Source of the DNA: Streptomyces muensis
Lineage (GTDB): Bacteria > Actinomycetota > Actinomycetes > Streptomycetales > Streptomycetaceae
Assembly (NCBI RefSeq): GCF_021474425.1
Contig: NZ_JAKEIP010000003.1
Coordinates: forward strand, 60,493 to 124,492
DNA: 64,000 nt
Direction of reading: 5' to 3'
Below, one piece after another: positions 59,628-64,000 of this stretch. The notes under the pieces were generated by a model. That model searched no databases and was not told the DNA's origin. It saw only the letters and a program-made list of their open reading frames with translations. A program made the position numbers and the translations under genes. How positions within the stretch are numbered: position 1 is the stretch's first letter; every line of letters starts with the position of its first letter.

Positions 59628-62421
59628 CGCGCTTGGTCCCTTCCGGGTCGTAGAGGACGAAGTCGGCCACCTCGACGGGCACCAGGGCCTCGCCCACCGG
59701 GGCGAGCAGGGTCTCGCCGATCCTCGCCCGCCCGTCGGCCACGAGGGCGAGGGCGAAGGGGCGGCCGAGGGCCGGGCTGTGGTAGCTGGAGGTGACGTGA
59801 CCGAGCATCGGCACCGGCACGGTCTCCAAGTCGGCTTCCGGGGCGATGAGTTGGGTGCCCTCGGGCAGCCGGGTCGTGCGGTCGCTCGGGAGCAGGCCGA
59901 CGAGTTGCTTGCGGTCGGTGCGGGCGGTGTCGGGGCGGGAGTAGGACCGCTTGCCGATGAAGTCCTTCTGCTTGGAGACCACCCAGCTCATGCCCGCGTC
60001 CTGCGGGGTGACGGTGCCGTCGGTGTCCTGGCCGACGATGATGTAGCCCTTCTCGGCCCGCAGGACGTGCATGGTCTCGGTGCCGTACGGGGTGATGTCG
60101 TACGGCCGTCCGATCGCGTACACCTCCTCCCAGACCGTGCGGCCGTACCAGGCGCAGACGTTGATCTCGTAGGCGAGTTCGCCGGAGAAGGAGATCCGGC
60201 AGATCCGGGCCGGGATGCCGGAGGCCAGGGTCGTCTCGCGGAAGGCCATGAAGGGGAACGCCTCGGCGGACAGGTCGATGTCGGGGGCGAGATGGGCGAC
60301 GACCTCGCGCGACCTGGGGCCGACGACGGCGATGGTCGCCCACTGTTCGGTCACCGAGGTGCAGTGCACGTCGAGTTCGGGCCACTCGGTCTGCAGCCAC
60401 TCCTCCAGCCAGTCCAGGACGCCCGCGGCGCCGCCGGTCGTGGTGGTCATGAAGTAGCGGTCGTCGTCGAGGCGCAGGGTCACGCCGTCGTCGAAGATCA
60501 TGCCGTCGGGCTTGCACATGACGCCGTAGCGGGCCGTGCCGGGCTTCAGCTTCTTGAAGGCGTTGGTGTAGATCCGGTTGAGGAACTCGCCGGCGTCCGT
60601 GCCCCAGATCTCGATCTTGCCGAGGGTGGAGGCGTCCATGAAGGCCACGCTCTCGCGGGCGGCGCGGCACTCGCGGGCCACGGCGGTGTCCATGTCCTCG
60701 CCGGGCCGTGGGTAGTACCGGGGGCGCTTCCACTGGCCGACGTCCTCGAACTCGGCGCCCTGCTCGACATGCCAGCCGTGGATGGAGGTGGTCCGCTCCG
60801 GGTCGAACAGCTCGCCGCGCTCCCGTCCGGCGAGGGCGGCGAAGGCCACGGGGGTGTACGGCGCGCGGTAGGCCGTGGTGCCGATCTCTCCCGGGGCGCC
60901 GCCGAGGAGCTCGGCTATCACGCCGATCGCGTTGACGCCGGACGTCTTGCCCTGGTCGTTCGCCGTGCCGAGCGAGGTGTAGCGCTTGACGTGTTCGACG
61001 CCGCGCATGCCGGCGCCGGTCGAGCGCAGCACGTCGGCGACGCTCACATCGCGCTGGAGGTCGACGAAGTGGGTCTCCCAGGAGTCGCCGGGCACCAGCC
61101 ACAGCGCCCGCACCGGCCCGTACGCGCGCCGCTCGCCGTCGGCCGACGGCACGGGCACCGGGAACCCGGCCTGCGTCGCGGCCAGCGCCCCGGCCCGCGC
61201 CCCTTCGGCCGCACAGGCGTCGAGGTCGTACGTCCCGCGCGCCGCGCCCACGACCTGCTGGTCCCGTACGGTGCCGTCGGGTACGAACGCGACCAGTTCC
61301 TCGTCCCAGCGCAGCCGTCCCTGCCGCTGGCTGTGCAGATGGACGACGGGGCTGAAGCCGCCGGAGACGGCGAGCAGATCGCAGGCGAACGACTCCGTGA
61401 GGCCGTCCGTGTCGAGCGACCGGACCGAGACGCCGGCGAGCCGCCTCTCGCCCGTGGTGTCGGTCACCGCGCTCCCGGTCAGCACCAGCACCCCGGTCGC
61501 GCGGATGACCGCGGCGGCCCGCGGGGACAGTTCGGGGCGGGCGTCCACGACGGCGGCGATGTCGATCCCGGCGGCGTGCAGGGCGGCGACCGTGTCGTAC
61601 GCGCTGTCGTTGGTCGTGCTCACCACGGCCCGCGAGCCGGGGGCCACCGCGTACCGTTCGAGGTAGGTGCGCACGGCCCCGGCGAGCATCACGCCGGGGC
61701 GGTCGTTCCCGGCGAAGACCAGCGGGCGTTCGTGGGCACCGGTCGCCAGGATCACCTGGCGGGCGCGGATGTGCCACAGCCGCTGCCGTGAGACGCCGGC
61801 CGGGGCGTCGGCTCCGAGGTGGTCGGTGCGCCGCTGCAGTGCCAGCACGTAGTTGTCGTCGTACGACCCGAAGGCCGTGGTCCGGTGCAGTACGACGGTC
61901 TCGGGCGCGGCGTCGAGCACCGCGCGCAGTTCGTCGGCGCGCTTCCAGGCACCGGGCTCGGGCTGTTCGTCGACGAGGATCACGCGGGCGCCGGAGGCTG
62001 CGGCAGCGGCGGCGGCCGAGAGGCCGGCGGGTCCGGCGCCGACGACGAGGACGTCGGTGTGGACGTACTTCTTGTCGTAGACGGCGGGGTCGGGGGTCGG
62101 GTCGAGCCGGCCCATCCCGGAGAGGGTGGTGGCGGACAGGCCGTCGTAGAGCTCCACGGTGGTGGCCGGGAGCATGCCCTCCGAGTACGAACCGTCGAGC
62201 TGGACCAGGGCGTTGGGCTCCTCCACACCCGCGGCCACGATGCCGCGCGGGCGGCCCCGGTAGAGCGACGGGGCGACCTCGACGAGGCCGTTCGCCAGCA
62301 TCGCGGAGGCTACGGTGTCACCGGGGTGCCCGGTCAGTTCCCGTCCGTCGACGGTGAACCGCAGCACGGCGGTGCGGTCGATGCGGCCGCCGCGTGGGAG
62401 CCGGAAGCGCTGCTCGGTCAT
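59620..62421 (-). CDS. soxA: Sarcosine oxidase alpha subunit
   Basis: A 933-residue protein. The N-terminal ferredoxin-like segment, [24 protein letters not shown], is followed by a dinucleotide-binding domain ([21 protein letters not shown], about 130-150) for NAD, with [13 protein letters not shown]. The C-terminal half is a GcvT-like tetrahydrofolate domain ([40 protein letters not shown]) that passes formaldehyde to THF. ATG 62421 overlaps the soxD stop in ATGA. Confidence 0.95.
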   Translation of the reverse strand: MTEQRFRLPRGGRIDRTAVLRFTVDGRELTGHPGDTVASAMLANGLVEVAPSLYRGRPRGIVAAGVEEPNALVQLDGSYSEGMLPATTVELYDGLSATTLSGMGRLDPTPDPAVYDKKYVHTDVLVVGAGPAGLSAAAAAAASGARVILVDEQPEPGAWKRADELRAVLDAAPETVVLHRTTAFGSYDDNYVLALQRRTDHLGADAPAGVSRQRLWHIRARQVILATGAHERPLVFAGNDRPGVMLAGAVRTYLERYAVAPGSRAVVSTTNDSAYDTVAALHAAGIDIAAVVDARPELSPRAAAVIRATGVLVLTGSAVTDTTGERRLAGVSVRSLDTDGLTESFACDLLAVSGGFSPVVHLHSQRQGRLRWDEELVAFVPDGTVRDQQVVGAARGTYDLDACAAEGARAGALAATQAGFPVPVPSADGERRAYGPVRALWLVPGDSWETHFVDLQRDVSVADVLRSTGAGMRGVEHVKRYTSLGTANDQGKTSGVNAIGVIAELLGGAPGEIGTTAYRAPYTPVAFAALAGRERGELFDPERTTSIHGWHVEQGAEFEDVGQWKRPRYYPRPGEDMDTAVARECRAARESVAFMDASTLGKIEIWGTDAGEFLNRIYTNAFKKLKPGTARYGVMCKPDGMIFDDGVTLRLDDDRYFMTTTTGGAAGVLDWLEEWLQTEWPELDVHCTSVTEQWATIAVVGPRSREVVAHLAPDIDLSAEAFPFMAFRETTLASGIPARICRISFSGELAYEINVCAWYGRTVWEEVYAIGRPYDITPYGTETMHVLRAEKGYIIVGQDTDGTVTPQDAGMSWVVSKQKDFIGKRSYSRPDTARTDRKQLVGLLPSDRTTRLPEGTQLIAPEADLETVPVPMLGHVTSSYHSPALGRPFALALVADGRARIGETLLAPVGEALVPVEVADFVLYDPEGTKRDG

Positions 62422-62714
62422 CGGTTCCCTCCGGCCTGCGGCAGTTCGGGGCGTGGCTCGTCGAGCCGGTAGGAGGCGAGCACCTCGTGAGTGGCGGTGT
62501 CGCGCAGGACGTTGAACCAGCGGCGGCAGCCGGTGCCGTGCATCCACCGCTCGGCGAAGGGGCCCTTGGGGTTGTCGCGGTAGAAGACGTACTCGGCCCA
62601 CTGCTCGTCGGTGAGGCCCGCGGGCGTCTCGGGGTAGGGCACATGGGCCTGTCCGCCGTAGTGGTACTCGGTCTCGTCGCGAGGGCCGCACCATGGGCAG
62701 GTGATCAGCAGCAC
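62418..62714 (-). CDS. soxD: Sarcosine oxidase delta subunit
   Basis: A 98-residue protein with the SoxD zinc site: [16 protein letters not shown], plus a later Cys in [31 protein letters not shown] is the central family signature. The start GTG 62714 follows AGAAGGA. It lies 23 bases after soxB and overlaps soxA by 4 bases. Confidence 0.94.
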   Translation of the reverse strand: MLLITCPWCGPRDETEYHYGGQAHVPYPETPAGLTDEQWAEYVFYRDNPKGPFAERWMHGTGCRRWFNVLRDTATHEVLASYRLDEPRPELPQAGGNR

Positions 62715-62737
62715 GGTGTCCTTCTCTCGGGCGGGCT

Positions 62738-63958
62738 TCAGTGGGCCACGGCGGCGGCGCCGTGTTCGTCGATCAACGCGCCCGTCCGGAAACGGTCGAG
62801 GGCGAAGGGGGCGTTCAGCGGGTGCGGTTCGCCCGTGGCGATGGTGTGCGCGAAGGTCCAGCCGGCGGCCGGGGTGGCCTTGAAACCGCCGGTTCCCCAG
62901 CCGCAGTTGACGTAGAGGTTCTCGACGGGCGTGGTGGAGACGATCGGGGAGGCGTCCGGGGTGACGTCGACGATTCCGCCCCAGGTCCGCAGCACATGCG
63001 CCCGCGCGAAGACCGGGAACAGTTCGACTGCAGCGGCCATCTGGTGCTCGATGACGTGGAAGGAGCCGCGCTGGCCGTATCCGTTGTAGGAGTCGACGCC
63101 CGCGCCCATCACCAGCTCGCCCTTGTGTGCCTGGGAGACGTAGACGTGCACGTGGTTCGACATGACGACGGTCGGGTGGACCGGCTCGTGCAGTTCGGAG
63201 ACCAGGGCCTGCAGCGGGTGCGACTGCACCGGCAGCCGTACGCCCGCCCGCTCGGCCAGCACACTGCTGTGCCCGGCGGCCGCGAGGCCGACCCGGCCGG
63301 CGTGGATGCGGCCCCGGTTGGTGTCGACGCCCACGACGCGGTCGCCGTCCTTGAGGAAGCCGGTGACCTCGCAGCCCTGGATCAGGTCCACGCCGAGTTC
63401 GTCGGCGCGGCGGGCCAGCGCCCAGGCGACGTGGTCGTGCTTGGCGATGCCGGCCCGGGGCTGGAAGGTGCCGCCGAGGACCGGATAGCGGGTGCGGGGT
63501 GAGACGTTGAGGATGGGGCAGACCTCGGCGGCCTCGTCCGGTTCGAGCCATTCGGCGTCGACGCCGTTGAGTTTGTTGGCGTTGACGCGGCGCACGCCCT
63601 CGCGGACGTCCTGGAGGGTGTGGGCGAGGTTGAGGACGCCGCGCTGGCTGAACAGGAAGTCGTACTCCAGCTCCTCCGGCAGGCCCTCCCACAGCTTGAG
63701 CGCGTGTTCGTAGATCGCGGCGCTCTCGTCCCAGAGGTAGTTGGAGCGGATGATCGTGGTGTTGCGAGCCATGTTGCCGCCGGCCAGCCAGCCCTTCTCC
63801 AGTACGGCCACGTTGGTGATGCCGTGGTTCTTGGCGAGGTAGTAGGCGGTGGCGAGGCCGTGTCCGCCCGCGCCGACGATGACGACGTCGTAGGAGGAGC
63901 GCGGTTCGGGGTTGCGCCAGAGGAAGTCCGGGTGCTCCGGCAGCGGTTCGGCGGTCAT
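62738..63958 (-). CDS. soxB: Sarcosine oxidase beta subunit
   Basis: A 406-residue flavoprotein that oxidises sarcosine to glycine. The FAD-binding [18 protein letters not shown] is near 26-43. [22 protein letters not shown] near 170-190 includes the His expected to hold covalent [17 protein letters not shown] and [16 protein letters not shown] form the C-terminal flavin contacts. ATG 63958 follows GGAG. It is first in soxB-soxD-soxA-soxG; glycine-betaine or choline breakdown is the likely source of substrate. Confidence 0.95.
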   Translation of the reverse strand: MTAEPLPEHPDFLWRNPEPRSSYDVVIVGAGGHGLATAYYLAKNHGITNVAVLEKGWLAGGNMARNTTIIRSNYLWDESAAIYEHALKLWEGLPEELEYDFLFSQRGVLNLAHTLQDVREGVRRVNANKLNGVDAEWLEPDEAAEVCPILNVSPRTRYPVLGGTFQPRAGIAKHDHVAWALARRADELGVDLIQGCEVTGFLKDGDRVVGVDTNRGRIHAGRVGLAAAGHSSVLAERAGVRLPVQSHPLQALVSELHEPVHPTVVMSNHVHVYVSQAHKGELVMGAGVDSYNGYGQRGSFHVIEHQMAAAVELFPVFARAHVLRTWGGIVDVTPDASPIVSTTPVENLYVNCGWGTGGFKATPAAGWTFAHTIATGEPHPLNAPFALDRFRTGALIDEHGAAAVAH

Positions 63959-64000
63959 GCCGCGTCTCCGTTCAGGTGGGACAGGGGGGACGGGGAGGGC

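Noticed and set aside
57979..61791. A 1270-codon open frame on the plus strand
   Set aside because: It is antisense to pntA, soxG and soxA, which carry clear motifs and ribosome sites. The frame has low-complexity composition.

Overview
The window is high-GC DNA with densely packed genes, GTG and TTG starts, and 4-base ATGA/GTGA gene overlaps. The gene content (aerobic-type cob genes, a Nur-like metal box, ANTAR and MerR regulators, a SpoIIE-type phosphatase, DUF6193/6194/6355 families, a multi-subunit sarcosine oxidase operon) points to the chromosome of a Streptomyces or close relative. No rRNA, tRNA or CRISPR array was recognised. Functions are read from sequence motifs and family memory; no database was searched.

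Left part (1-20831). A protein O-mannosyltransferase runs off the left edge, followed by an NCS1-like permease with a Cys-rich tail. Then comes a cobalamin biosynthesis region: riboswitch-controlled cobN, the cobG-cobH-cobIJ operon, a NiCoT-type cobalt/nickel permease, divergent cobK/cbiD, and cobL-cobM. The set mixes the oxygen-dependent enzyme CobG with the anaerobic-type enzyme CbiD. A TsaD paralog sits beside it, and its upstream region shares a TTGCAA-N5-TTGCAA-like box with the permease. A double-MerR regulator and a probably accessory NAD-dependent DNA ligase follow.

Middle part (20832-38604) is a patchwork of single genes: small secreted proteins, VOC, cupin and DUF3291 proteins, a Rieske oxygenase, two membrane-anchored XRE regulators, MarR, a PP2C phosphatase, a RibD/DHFR-like reductase and an APH-like kinase. 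It includes a decayed IS701-like element whose inverted repeats also enclose a mazF-type toxin gene with no visible antitoxin.

Right-centre (38747-55658) is the most unusual part. One tightly coupled 12.8-kb operon encodes a DUF2997 protein, a radical-SAM activase-like protein, a Ycf46-type AAA ATPase, four helical/beta-propeller proteins arranged as a duplicated A-B pair, an Hsp70-like ATPase and a DUF1257/Ycf35-like protein. All four propeller proteins end in a related twin D-I-x-L-G motif. Two membrane Ser/Thr kinases converge on it from the other strand; one carries an extracellular solute-binding sensor. The layout recalls the AAA-beta-propeller ternary systems described by comparative genomics, but with Hsp70 present and no vWA or MoxR protein in the window.

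Right edge (55831-63958). Genes for proton-translocating NAD(P) transhydrogenase (pntA, pntB) lie downstream of the heterotetrameric sarcosine oxidase operon soxBDAG, all on the minus strand.
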